This document shows, piece by piece, positions 18,377 through 26,806 of a stretch of DNA of 64,000 nucleotides (the first letter of the stretch is position 1; each line of letters opens with the position of its first letter). Source of the DNA: Berkiella sp964496435 (GTDB lineage Bacteria; Pseudomonadota; Gammaproteobacteria; Berkiellales; Berkiellaceae). The notes beneath the pieces are model-generated. The model was not told where the DNA came from and searched no databases. It saw only the letters and a program-made list of their open reading frames with translations. The position numbers and the translations under genes were made by a program. Where the stretch lies: contig CAZBZP010000006.1 of NCBI GenBank assembly GCA_964496435.1, forward strand, positions 62,001 through 126,000, read 5' to 3'.

Positions 18377-18379
18377 AAT

Positions 18380-19063
18380 TTATGCTCCGATAAGTATTTC
18401 ATCAAAGCTTAAAACGCTTTGATGTTGGTTTTTTTCGACGACTGTATTGTTTCTGTCTAATAAAATGGTATTGATATTATTGAGTCTGGCGGCATCTAAC
18501 TCTGCGACCACATCTGATAAAAATAAGGTTTCATTAGCCTTACTTTGTATGCTATTTAGTATTTGTTGATAAGAAGCCGCCTCCTTTTTTGGGCCAACCC
18601 CTAAATCAAAGTAATCTTGGAATAAATAGCGAATATCACCAAAGGCACTATATTCAAAAAGTAATTGCTGTGCTTGTATGGAGCCTGAAGAATAAACAAA
18701 GAGTTTTAACCCTTGTTCATGCCATCTTGTTAGCTTTTCAAAAGCATCCTGATAAAGATGCCCTTTATAATGCCCCTGTTGATAGCCTTGAAGCCACAAC
18801 ATGCCCTGTAAATTTTTTAAAGGGCTTATTTTTACATCATGATGAATCCAGGTGAGCAATTGATCAATGACTGCTTCAATCCTTGCTTGTGGGTTTTCAA
18901 GATGGGCGCGTACAACATTCAGCTCATGTAATACCTCAGGCAACTGTTGGTGCTGTAAAACAAAATCCGGAAGATGTTGTTTAGCATAAGGAAATAATAC
19001 CTGATGCACAAAATGAATGTCGGTAATCGTACCTTCGATATCGGTAATAATGTTTTTGATCAT
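18380..19063 (-). CDS. mtnC: Enolase-phosphatase E1
   Basis: Bifunctional HAD enzyme turning 2,3-diketo-5-methylthiopentyl-1-phosphate into the acireductone of methionine salvage. 227 residues. HAD motif I appears as ITDIEGTITDIHFVHQ, the MtnC variant with Glu in DxEGT. Motif II is FVYSSGSIQAQQLLF, motif III has the Lys in GPKKEAASY, and motif IV is LFLSDVVAELDAAR. It overlaps mtnB by 4 nt and lies 3 bp before mtnP. Confidence 0.94.
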   Translation of the reverse strand: MIKNIITDIEGTITDIHFVHQVLFPYAKQHLPDFVLQHQQLPEVLHELNVVRAHLENPQARIEAVIDQLLTWIHHDVKISPLKNLQGMLWLQGYQQGHYKGHLYQDAFEKLTRWHEQGLKLFVYSSGSIQAQQLLFEYSAFGDIRYLFQDYFDLGVGPKKEAASYQQILNSIQSKANETLFLSDVVAELDAARLNNINTILLDRNNTVVEKNQHQSVLSFDEILIGA

Positions 19064-19674
19064 AATTTAATTTGCGCTTTGGCTAATTCACATTGCATTA
19101 AAAACTCTAAGCCTTCCATGTGTCTGGTTGCTTCAAATATTGAAGTCCCCCAGCTATAAATACCATGTCCTCGCACCACAAAACCTTTGGCAACCTGAAC
19201 GCGTGGCCAGAGCTCTTCTACTGCTTGCGCTAAGCGTGGAATATTTTGATCATTCTCGAAAATCATCAACTCCAAATTGTCTTCATGAGAAGTGATCCCC
19301 GAAATAACTTTTTGCATTTCATAGCCGCGAAAACTAAAACACATCTCTTTGCTTTTAAGCATGGATAATACTGTTGAGGCGATAGAATGGGTATGTAAAA
19401 CACAATTGATATTTGGCGCTAATTGATACATTAAGCCATGCAAATAGGCCTCATAACTTGGCTTACCATCACCGGAAAGCAAATTTGCTTTAAAATCACA
19501 AAGGACAAAATCATTTTCGGTTAATTTTCGTTTGTCCTTTCCAGATGCGCTAATAAGCATCGCATTATCTGAAGCACGAACAGAAAAATTGCCGCCTGTA
19601 GCAGGACTAAAGCCTTTTTCAGAAATCAGTTCACATGTTTCAAGGAGTGCTTGAATAAGGGGTGCCAGCATCAT
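19060..19674 (-). CDS. mtnB: Methylthioribulose-1-phosphate dehydratase
   Basis: Zinc-dependent class II aldolase-fold dehydratase acting after MtnA. 204 residues. GGNFSVRASDNAMLISASGKDK is the phosphate-binding start, cut here for length to its core GGNFSVRAS. The zinc His residues appear in VLHTHSIASTVLS and VVRGHGIYSWG. First gene of the mtnBCPA operon; a second Met one codon in is an equally good start. The acireductone dioxygenase gene (mtnD) and the final transaminase are not in this window. Confidence 0.93.
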   Translation of the reverse strand: MMLAPLIQALLETCELISEKGFSPATGGNFSVRASDNAMLISASGKDKRKLTENDFVLCDFKANLLSGDGKPSYEAYLHGLMYQLAPNINCVLHTHSIASTVLSMLKSKEMCFSFRGYEMQKVISGITSHEDNLELMIFENDQNIPRLAQAVEELWPRVQVAKGFVVRGHGIYSWGTSIFEATRHMEGLEFLMQCELAKAQIKL

Positions 19675-19765
19675 TTCCCACCTATTGAATTTTTGCTGAC
19701 ATAGTATAGAAATGCGTCAAAATGTCAATGAAACAACTTAGAAACGAAGGGAAAGGGTGTTAAGG

Positions 19766-19786
19766 CCCCCTTTAAAATAAAGGGGG
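19766..19786 (-). terminator. Hairpin downstream of the 19792-20121 gene
   Basis: CCCCCTTT (19766-19773) and AAAGGGGG (19779-19786) form an 8-bp stem with a 5-nt loop, 5 bp past the stop of the - strand gene and upstream of mtnB. There is no long T run on either strand, so it may be a weak terminator. Confidence 0.5.
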
Positions 19787-19791
19787 TCTGC

Positions 19792-20121
19792 TTACTTATG
19801 AGGTCTTAATGCGGTTTTTGCTTTTGGTGCATGATGCGGTGTATGCGCCACATGAGTAGAAAGATAAGGTTTATGATGATTCGTTTTCTTGTGTGAATCA
19901 TACATGTTGAATATGCCCGTTTTCTTATCTACTTGTTTAATTAAAGATTCGCACACATTCATAATAAGCAGCATAAGGTAGTAGCCCAGATCTTCATAGG
20001 ATTCATGCATAGCACGACTATGTAGGTTCAAGCCAAGCCTTCTTGCTCTTGCGCGCTCTCTTTTTCTGCGTTCTTTCGTTCTACTGTCGCTATCAGCTTG
20101 TGTGTGCATATTATGGGGCAT
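19792..20121 (-). CDS. Small basic unrecognised protein
   Basis: 109 residues from ATG 20121, with GAGGG 9 nt upstream; a TTG five codons earlier is less likely. The N-terminus is strongly basic (TKERRKRERARARRLG), the middle is hydrophobic (YLMLLIMNVCESLI), and the C-terminus is rich in His, Lys and Pro. A short TGIFNMY segment resembles TGFFNMF in the neighbouring 88-residue protein. No domain is recognised. Confidence 0.5.
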   Translation of the reverse strand: MPHNMHTQADSDSRTKERRKRERARARRLGLNLHSRAMHESYEDLGYYLMLLIMNVCESLIKQVDKKTGIFNMYDSHKKTNHHKPYLSTHVAHTPHHAPKAKTALRPHK

Positions 20122-20253
20122 TACAATTTCCCTCAAAGGTAGATTTACTTTGAGTTAAATTACCTAATATCAGCTTGAATATAAAGAAATTATAGATAAT
20201 TCAAGCGTTTTAGCAGACAAGAAGAATATGTGATTATATGCACTTAAAAAGCG

Positions 20254-20520
20254 CTATAACCAGGTGAATCGTGCAACCTCATGAATCTCATCTTCATCTG
20301 CAATTTCCTTTTGGCTAATAGACGTTATTGAGGATTTTAGCGCTTCACAAGCATGAGATGCTCCTCGAAGAAACATATTAAAAAAGCCTGTCGATGTATT
20401 TTCATTTCCATAAATTTCAGCATCCGTTTTATTGATTGCGTTTATTAAATCGGATAGTGAAGTTATTTCATGATTAGTGCTTTGGTTTTGTTCATTTGCA
20501 TTTTTATTTGAAGGTTTCAT
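20254..20520 (-). CDS. Small unrecognised protein
   Basis: 88 residues, acidic and polar, opening MKPSNKNANEQNQSTNHE. It has no membrane segment or signal peptide. The segment TGFFNMF (residues 45-51) is like TGIFNMY in the next - strand gene. ATG 20520 has an AGAGAG stretch upstream. Coding status is plausible but rests on length and ribosome site only. Confidence 0.45.
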   Translation of the reverse strand: MKPSNKNANEQNQSTNHEITSLSDLINAINKTDAEIYGNENTSTGFFNMFLRGASHACEALKSSITSISQKEIADEDEIHEVARFTWL

Positions 20521-20611
20521 ATTGCTCTCTAATTAGCTAACTATTTTTTATGTGTGATTCAAAATGCTAGCACTGCAATCTGCCATTAAAAAGCTGTTGA
20601 AAAAGTGACAT

Positions 20612-20693
20612 ATTGCAGCCAAAAGCATTGAAACGCTTTTGAGGGCATTATATAAAGAAATTTCTGCTTTTCATTTCTTCTGCTGGCTGCAAT
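20612..20693. repeat. Three-way-junction palindrome
   Basis: The outer 10-bp perfect stem ATTGCAGCCA (20612-20621) / TGGCTGCAAT (20684-20693) encloses two hairpins. The first is CAAAAGC/GCTTTTG (20620-20626, 20635-20641). The second is AAGAAAT/ATTTCTT (20655-20661, 20673-20679). It lies in the 251-bp gap before the HAD gene. It could be a palindromic repeat element or a structured RNA; no T run follows. Confidence 0.65.
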
Positions 20694-20771
20694 AAGTTGT
20701 TTGTTATAAATCAAACAATAAATTGATCTGCTGTGTCAGCCTATTCCGTGGTTTAAGCTAAGGGAGACATT

Positions 20772-21782
20772 ATGCTAAGTACCAAGAAAAATATATTACT
20801 ATTACTCTTTTGTGTATTTTACGCTTTGAGCGCTATTGCTGCGGATCCACTACCTTCCTGGAATGAGGGCACGACTAAGCAGCGCATCATTGATTTTGTC
20901 GGCAAAGTAAGCAAAAAAGACTCAAAAGACTATGTCGAACCAGTACAAAGAATTGCCGTCTTTGATAATGATGGCACACTCTGGCCTGAGCAACCTGTGT
21001 ATTTCCAACTTGCTTTTGCTTTAGACAGAGTGAAGGCCTTAAGTAAAGACCATCCCGAATGGAAAACAAAGCAACCCTTTAAAGCTGTACTTGAAAATGA
21101 TTTAAAGACCTTAGAAAAACTTGGCGAAAAAGGTTTATTGGAAATACTCGCAGCAACCCACAGCGGTATGTCTACTAAAGACTTTGAGAAGATTGCTAAT
21201 GACTGGGCACAAACGGCAACTCATCCTCGTTTTAAACAAAAATATACTGATTTAACTTATCAACCTATGCTCGAACTGCTTAGCTATTTAAGGGATAATC
21301 AGTTCAGAACCTTCATTGTTTCTGGAGGTGGCATTGAATTCATGCGTGCTTGGGCACCAAAAGCTTATGGGATCCCACCTGAACAAATTGTGGGCAGTAG
21401 TACTAAAGTAAAATATGAGCTCATCGATGGTAAACCTGTTCTAAAACGTTTACCCGAAATTCTTTTTATCGATGATAAAGAAGGCAAACCTGCTGGCATT
21501 AATTTATTTATCGGCCAACAACCCATCATGGCATTTGGCAATTCTGATGGCGATATACAAATGCTGGAATGGACAACCCTCAACACTGATAAGCCTTCGC
21601 TTGCCATGATAGTGCACCATGATGATGCCAAAAGAGAATGGGCTTATGATAAAGATTCCCCCATTGGCAAATTAGACAAAGGGCTTGATAAAGCGAAGAA
21701 AAACAATTGGACGCTTATCAGCATAAAAGATGATTGGAATACCATCTTTCCTTTTGAAAAATCAGCATCCAAAAAAGATTAG
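20772..21782 (+). CDS. Exported HAD-superfamily phosphatase
   Basis: 336 residues with a clear signal peptide (MLSTKKNILLLLFCVFYALSAIAA), so it acts in the periplasm or membrane. HAD motif I is VFDNDGTLW. Motif II is FRTFIVSGGG. The distal acid motif is MAFGNSDGDIQML, close to phosphoserine-phosphatase-like exported HAD proteins. Substrate unknown. Its TAG stop overlaps the stop of the convergent formylglycine-type gene by 3 bases. Confidence 0.85.
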   Translation: MLSTKKNILLLLFCVFYALSAIAADPLPSWNEGTTKQRIIDFVGKVSKKDSKDYVEPVQRIAVFDNDGTLWPEQPVYFQLAFALDRVKALSKDHPEWKTKQPFKAVLENDLKTLEKLGEKGLLEILAATHSGMSTKDFEKIANDWAQTATHPRFKQKYTDLTYQPMLELLSYLRDNQFRTFIVSGGGIEFMRAWAPKAYGIPPEQIVGSSTKVKYELIDGKPVLKRLPEILFIDDKEGKPAGINLFIGQQPIMAFGNSDGDIQMLEWTTLNTDKPSLAMIVHHDDAKREWAYDKDSPIGKLDKGLDKAKKNNWTLISIKDDWNTIFPFEKSASKKD

Positions 21783-22828
21783 GAAGATTTATCTTGCACT
21801 AATCTAAAACCAATGTGTGACATACCCGTGTCAGGCGATTGTCCTCGTCTGGCACTGGGTCTATAACTTTCACAATAATTGACATTACATAAGAAAGACC
21901 CACCCTTAATAACACGTTTTGGTGCATAAGGATCATGTGGATCAAAACTATCTTTTGGGCCTGACGGATTTTTACAAATGCCTGCTTGGGCTTGATCTTG
22001 ATGATTAATCGCGCTGTACCAATCTTGTGTCCATTCCCAAACATTGCCAACCATATCAAATAAACCATATCCATTAGCTGCAAATGATTTCACCGGTGAA
22101 GTGCGAAGATAGCCATCTTCTGCAACCGCATGGTGGGGAAATTCACCTTGAAAAGTGTTTGCCATATGCTTACCGTTGGGTTTGAACTCATCACCCCATG
22201 GAAAACGCTTAGCAACTAAACCTCCTCGTGCTGCATATTCCCATTCTGCTTCGGTTGGTAAACGCTTAGATTTCCATTTTGCATAAGCATTAGCATCATC
22301 CCATGAAATATGAACAACGGGATGGTTTTCTTTTCCTGTAATATCACTGTCAGGGCCTTCTGGATGTTGCCAACTCGCACCTGGCACCCATTTCCACCAG
22401 GCAGAGACATGCTTCAATGACACGGCGTGATCTGGCGGCGTGAACACTAAAGAACCCGCCACTAATATATTATCATCTGGCTTTGGCGTACCTGGGGCTA
22501 ATTGCTTCGCAAGTTCTTCCCATTCTGGTTTACGCTCAGAGGTTGTGACATAGCCGGTTGCTTTTACAAAGTTCTGAAACTCAGCATTCGTTACCGGATG
22601 AGCATCCATCCAAAATCCTGTAATACTCACCTCGTGGGCAGGTCTTTCATTCGCCATACTACGCTCATCATCCGTGCCCATCACATAGGTACCGGTAGGG
22701 ATCCAAACCATGCCTGGGTGCGTAAAACGCCCGAGGATGGATTTATGCCAATAGAGCCCGAGTATGATGAGGCCAATACCAAGCAAAGCGATGATTCTAA
22801 TGGTGGCCTTTGTTGATATTGCTTTCAT
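21779..22828 (-). CDS. Formylglycine-generating enzyme (SUMF1/FGE) family protein, membrane-anchored
   Basis: 349 residues. One N-terminal membrane segment (~residues 8-26) puts the domain outside the membrane. The FGE-sulfatase domain runs from MVWIPTGTYVMGTDD to the end, with NVWEWTQDWY and GFRLV. The motif KGGSFLCNVNYCESYRPSAR keeps two Cys five residues apart, the pattern of the copper-binding catalytic pair of true FGE. Many SUMF1-domain proteins (lectin-like, ergothioneine-type) lack it. The expected substrate is a sulfatase or phosphonate hydrolase Cys-x-Pro-x-Arg motif, but no such gene is in the window. The domain call is firm, the catalytic role likely. Confidence 0.85.
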   Translation of the reverse strand: MKAISTKATIRIIALLGIGLIILGLYWHKSILGRFTHPGMVWIPTGTYVMGTDDERSMANERPAHEVSITGFWMDAHPVTNAEFQNFVKATGYVTTSERKPEWEELAKQLAPGTPKPDDNILVAGSLVFTPPDHAVSLKHVSAWWKWVPGASWQHPEGPDSDITGKENHPVVHISWDDANAYAKWKSKRLPTEAEWEYAARGGLVAKRFPWGDEFKPNGKHMANTFQGEFPHHAVAEDGYLRTSPVKSFAANGYGLFDMVGNVWEWTQDWYSAINHQDQAQAGICKNPSGPKDSFDPHDPYAPKRVIKGGSFLCNVNYCESYRPSARRGQSPDTGMSHIGFRLVQDKSS

Positions 22829-23005
22829 GTGCTTCCCTACTTTTTTGCAAATTATCTTAAGAGTAGCTGATTGTATTGAGGCATACCTAGAACTATATCT
22901 TTATACAGTTAAAGATAGACAAAACAGGGATGCTTATGGTGACTAAACCATTTTCAACAGTCGCTTGTCAAAATTAAAAATGGCTGACTTAAACAGAAGA
23001 ACACC

Positions 23006-24031
23006 ATGAAAAACAAAACCTTGATTATTGCTGGCACCGAAATACAACCAGGCACTAAAACGGTAATTTCTTTACCCACACCTGATCTTTACACCCAAAC
23101 CGAAATGGGGTTACCTGTTCATGTCTTTCATGGCAAAAAACCAGGCCCCATATTATTTCTGACCAGTGCTATTCATGGTGATGAATTAAATAGTATTGAA
23201 ATCGTAAGACGTATTCATCATCAACGATGGATCTCTTCTTTAGCTGGAACATTAATAACTCTGCCTTTAGTTAACCCCTATGGTTTTATTATCCAGTCAC
23301 GTTATTTACCTGATAGGCGTGATTTAAATCGCTGTTTTCCAGGTTCCAAGGCAGGCTCCCTTGCAGCAAGACTGGCAAACATCCTGACTAAAGAAATTAT
23401 TTCAAAATGTGATTATGGTATTGATCTGCACACCGGTGCTTATGGCAGAACAAATGTACCTCAATTACGTGTTAATTTGGAAACACCTGGTGCAAAGAAA
23501 ATGGCCAAAGCTTTTGAAGCGCCTGTCATCATTGATGCAAAAATAAGAGATGGATCATTAAGAGAAACAGCAAGTGAATTGGGGATCCCTATCTTAGTTT
23601 ATGAGGGCGGAGAAGCATTACGCTACAATGAGCTCTGTATTCGTATGGGTGTGCGAGGTATAGCCAAAGTAATGAATTACTTAAAAATGATAAATGTTCC
23701 TAGTTTAGAAAAGCATACTGATTTTAAGCCTGTGATCACCCAAACCTCTCGCTGGGTACGCGCCAGCACCAGTGGACTGGTACAACCTATAAAAGATATT
23801 AGAAAATCGTTTATTGTTAGAAAAGATGAGCCACTGGGTATCATTCATGATCCCTTTTTGATCAATGCCTCACAAATACTGGTTGCCCCTTTTGATGGTA
23901 TTTTTATCGGTGCCACCAACCTTCCTGTGGTCAATGAAGGCGATGCTGTTTACCATATTGCAAGCACCAAGAGATTAAAGCATTTGAAAGCTTATATTGA
24001 TGAACTGGTAGATGAAATAACCCATCCCTAG
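23006..24031 (+). CDS. Succinylglutamate desuccinylase/aspartoacylase family hydrolase
   Basis: 341 residues, M14-like zinc hydrolase acting on N-acyl amino acids or related amides. Zinc-site motifs are SAIHGDELNSIEIVR (His and Glu) and IDLHTGAYGRTN (third His). Between them, LPDRRDLNRCFPG is typical of AstE/ASPA-like proteins. The C-terminal half (VRASTSGLVQPIKD) is the beta-barrel substrate lid. No ast operon surrounds it, so arginine catabolism is not implied and the substrate is unknown. Confidence 0.85.
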   Translation: MKNKTLIIAGTEIQPGTKTVISLPTPDLYTQTEMGLPVHVFHGKKPGPILFLTSAIHGDELNSIEIVRRIHHQRWISSLAGTLITLPLVNPYGFIIQSRYLPDRRDLNRCFPGSKAGSLAARLANILTKEIISKCDYGIDLHTGAYGRTNVPQLRVNLETPGAKKMAKAFEAPVIIDAKIRDGSLRETASELGIPILVYEGGEALRYNELCIRMGVRGIAKVMNYLKMINVPSLEKHTDFKPVITQTSRWVRASTSGLVQPIKDIRKSFIVRKDEPLGIIHDPFLINASQILVAPFDGIFIGATNLPVVNEGDAVYHIASTKRLKHLKAYIDELVDEITHP

Positions 24032-24240
24032 AATGAACGGATTTAAGCAACTGCTTTAGTATTTGTCGAGAAATCTTAATCTCTACCTCACTATCAATAT
24101 TCATTTCGTTTAGGTTAAGTGCAGTTGCATGTAAGGTTTTAATTTGCACTTTTCATTTCACATTGCATAGCCAAATCACTTCGATAACAAATCATTATTA
24201 GGTAGAATAAGCCCAGTGTGGATGAACCAAGGAAAGTTAT

Positions 24241-24570
24241 ATGACGGACTGTCTCTTTTGCAAAATGGCTGCTGGTACAATACCAACAGAAAAGATTTAC
24301 GAAGACGACCATATTTTCGTCATTAAAGATATTCATCCTAAAGCGAAAGTACATTTACTGGTCATTCCCAAAATACATATTGAGAGTTTAAATGAGGTGA
24401 ATGAAGCACACGCCCCGCTTTTGGGCTATGTGGTGAGCTCGCTTAAAAATTTTGCCAAAGAACAAGGCTTGGATTCCTTTAGAACGATTGTGAACACAGG
24501 CTCTCAAAGTGGCCAAACTATTTTTCATGTACATTTTCATTTATTAGGCGGCACTAACCTGCCCTTTTAG
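24241..24570 (+). CDS. hinT: HIT-family purine nucleoside phosphoramidase
   Basis: 109 residues. The histidine triad is HVHFHLLGG near the C-terminus. The N-terminal zinc-like DCLFCKMAAGTIPTEKIYED and the HLLVIPKIHIESL strand are typical of HinT. It hydrolyses AMP-amide bonds such as AMP-lysine. It lies directly before tatA (AGGAGG follows its stop), an association I recall from other gammaproteobacteria. Slightly shorter than E. coli HinT. Confidence 0.92.
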   Translation: MTDCLFCKMAAGTIPTEKIYEDDHIFVIKDIHPKAKVHLLVIPKIHIESLNEVNEAHAPLLGYVVSSLKNFAKEQGLDSFRTIVNTGSQSGQTIFHVHFHLLGGTNLPF

Positions 24571-24579
24571 GAGGATATG

Positions 24580-24759
24580 ATGGGTTTAACAGCAAATAGC
24601 CCTTTTTCTTTATTGTTGATATTCCTGATTGTTGTTTTATTATTCGGAACAAAAAAACTGCAAGGCATGGGCGAAGATCTGGGTAAAGCCTTAAAAGGTT
24701 TTAAGAAAGGTATGCGCGAAGCTGAAGATATTGAAAAGAACCATAAATCCGATGTTTGA
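24580..24759 (+). CDS. tatA: Sec-independent translocase subunit TatA
   Basis: 59 residues. One transmembrane helix (SPFSLLLIFLIVVLLFG) is followed by an FGTKKLQGMGEDLGKALKGF amphipathic helix, the hallmark of TatA pores for folded Tat substrates. AGGAGG lies 5 nt before ATG 24580; an ATG one codon earlier is too close to it. The charged tail is very short. The 3' end overlaps tatB by 8 nt. Confidence 0.93.
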   Translation: MGLTANSPFSLLLIFLIVVLLFGTKKLQGMGEDLGKALKGFKKGMREAEDIEKNHKSDV

Positions 24760-24949
24760 AATCGGCTTTTGGGAATTAGTGGTTGTTGGTATTGTGGCGC
24801 TGTGGGTTTTAGGCCCCACTCGCCTACCAGCCGTCGCGCGTGTGTTTGCAAGATTATTGTCGCGTGCTAAAAATTCTTTTCAGCAAGTAAAGCAAGAAAT
24901 AGAAAAAGAATTAGAAGGCACCCAACCTACAGATACAAAAGAAAAATAA
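24752..24949 (+). CDS. tatB: Sec-independent translocase subunit TatB
   Basis: 65 residues, short for TatB, which is usually well over 100. MFEIGFWELVVVGIVALWVLGPTRLPAVAR has the TatB-specific Glu in the helix and the LGPxRLP hinge (first part FEIGFWELVVVGIVALW). TatB forms the substrate receptor with TatC. ATG 24752 is the correct start by homology; a frame reaching back to 24731 adds residues from tatA. Confidence 0.93.
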   Translation: MFEIGFWELVVVGIVALWVLGPTRLPAVARVFARLLSRAKNSFQQVKQEIEKELEGTQPTDTKEK

Positions 24950-24952
24950 ATC

Positions 24953-25693
24953 GTGAACGGCGTTGATAAATATATTCCTCATTTAATCGAGCTACGAAAA
25001 CGCCTGCTACATTGTAGCTTGGCTTTTGTTATCGTTCTTATACCCCTGATTGTATTTAGTAGTGAATTGTATAGTTTGGTTGCACAGCCAATTTTACATT
25101 CTTTGCCCGAAGGCGGCATGCTCATAGCAACAGAAGTGGTAACGCCTTTCACCGCCCCCATTAAGCTTGCTTTTTTTATCTCAGCTCTTTTACTTGTGCC
25201 TTACTTTTTATATCAAGCTTGGCGCTTTATAGAGCCAGCACTTTATAAAAATGAAAAAAGAGCTGTTCTACCACTGGTGTTTTTCTCGACCATGTTATTC
25301 TACATTGGCATGGCTTTTGCGCATTTTATCGTCTGCCCTGCGGCCTTGAGCTTTTTCTCTCATGTGGCCCCTAAAGGGGTTACCGTGATGACAGACATGA
25401 CGCATTATCTTGATTTTGTCTTAGTACTTTATATTGCTTTTGGCTTATCCTTTCAGGTGCCTATCATCACTTTTATGTTAATTCGAGTCGGCATTACCAG
25501 CGTTGAAACCTTAAAAAAACAACGTCCTTATATTATTGTCGGCGCTTTTGTGGTGGGCATGTTGTTAACACCACCCGATGTGGTATCACAATGTTTATTA
25601 GCCATTCCTTTGCTAGGTTTATTTGAAAGCGGATTATTGATAGCGAAGTGGTTGATAAAATCACCCGCAATATTCATAGATGCCAAGCATTAA
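24953..25693 (+). CDS. tatC: Sec-independent translocase subunit TatC
   Basis: 246 residues with six predicted membrane segments. TatC marks are HLIELRKRLLHCSLAF at the N-terminus, VTPFTAPIKLAFFIS, and GLSFQVPIITFMLIRVGI. It binds twin-arginine signal peptides. The start is GTG 24953, 3 bp after the tatB stop. It ends 19 bp from the convergent pip gene, with no obvious terminator in between. Confidence 0.95.
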   Translation: MNGVDKYIPHLIELRKRLLHCSLAFVIVLIPLIVFSSELYSLVAQPILHSLPEGGMLIATEVVTPFTAPIKLAFFISALLLVPYFLYQAWRFIEPALYKNEKRAVLPLVFFSTMLFYIGMAFAHFIVCPAALSFFSHVAPKGVTVMTDMTHYLDFVLVLYIAFGLSFQVPIITFMLIRVGITSVETLKKQRPYIIVGAFVVGMLLTPPDVVSQCLLAIPLLGLFESGLLIAKWLIKSPAIFIDAKH

Positions 25694-25712
25694 TAAATAT
25701 TGCCGCCCCCTT

Positions 25713-26666
25713 TCATTCACGAATTGTTTTGGTCATTTGCTCGCAGGCATTAATTAAAGCATCCGTAATCCCCGGCTCTGCGGCGGAATGTCCTGCATCT
25801 CGAATAATATGCAGTTCACTTCCAGGCCAAGCTTGATGCAACAAGTAAGCATTATCCAAAGGACAAATCATATCGTAGCGTCCATGGACGATAATGCTGG
25901 GGATCCCTTCTAGCTTGTAGGCGTCACGTAAAATTTGATTGGGCTCTATAAAACATTTATTCACAAAGAAGTGCGTTTCTATCAGCGACAAACTCATGGC
26001 CGTATGCGTGTTTGTAAAACGTTCTAAAACATTTTTGCAAGGATGTAAGGTTGCACATTGACCTTCCCAGGTAGACCAATGCTTCGCAGCATTCATGCGT
26101 GCTAATTCATCATCCCCATTCAAGCGTGAATAGAATGCTTGAATAAAATCATCTCTTTCTTCTTCTGGAATAGGCGTAATAAATTCTTGCCAGAAATCCG
26201 GAAAGACATGGTTTGCACCATCTTGGTAGAACCAAGCAAGATCAGAATCTCTTGCTAAAAAGATCCCGCGCAGAACCATACCTGAAACATGTTCGGGATG
26301 CTTTTGTGCATAAAGTAAACTTAAAGTCGCTCCCCATGAACCGCCAAATAACATCCACTTTTTCACACCAAGATGTTTGCGGATAACTTCCATATCCTTT
26401 ATTAATTCTTTGGTGGTGTTATGTTCTAAACTGCCATAAGGTGTGGAGCGTCCGCAGCCACGTTGATCAAAAATGATGATGCGATAACGCTCAGGATCAA
26501 AGTAACGTCTATCATCGGTAGTGCAGCCAGCGCCAGGGCCGCCATGCACAAATAAGACAGGAATACCCTCTGGAGAACCACTTTCTTCAACGTAAAGACT
26601 ATGCCCTTTGCCAACATCTAAGGTATGTTGAGCATAATTTTTAATTGCAGGAAGCAGTACTTTCAT
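25713..26666 (-). CDS. pip: Proline iminopeptidase
   Basis: 317 residues, alpha/beta-hydrolase (S33) removing N-terminal proline. The oxyanion motif is FVHGGPGAGC, the nucleophile elbow is LFGGSWGATLSLLYAQ, the Asp is in IIVHGRYDMICPL, and the His is in RDAGHSAAEPG. IIFDQRGCGRSTPY is family-specific. Cytoplasmic; monocistronic by position. Confidence 0.94.
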   Translation of the reverse strand: MKVLLPAIKNYAQHTLDVGKGHSLYVEESGSPEGIPVLFVHGGPGAGCTTDDRRYFDPERYRIIIFDQRGCGRSTPYGSLEHNTTKELIKDMEVIRKHLGVKKWMLFGGSWGATLSLLYAQKHPEHVSGMVLRGIFLARDSDLAWFYQDGANHVFPDFWQEFITPIPEEERDDFIQAFYSRLNGDDELARMNAAKHWSTWEGQCATLHPCKNVLERFTNTHTAMSLSLIETHFFVNKCFIEPNQILRDAYKLEGIPSIIVHGRYDMICPLDNAYLLHQAWPGSELHIIRDAGHSAAEPGITDALINACEQMTKTIRE

Positions 26667-26806
26667 GTTTTTTCCTTAATAATGGCATTTTGAGGGGCAT
26701 TCAAATGGATAAACGCTTACAATCTATAGCGAATTTCACTCTTTAGCCCTGATCACCAAAATGAGACACTTTCCTTGTCAATCTCCAACCGACGAAATTC
26801 GGATTG

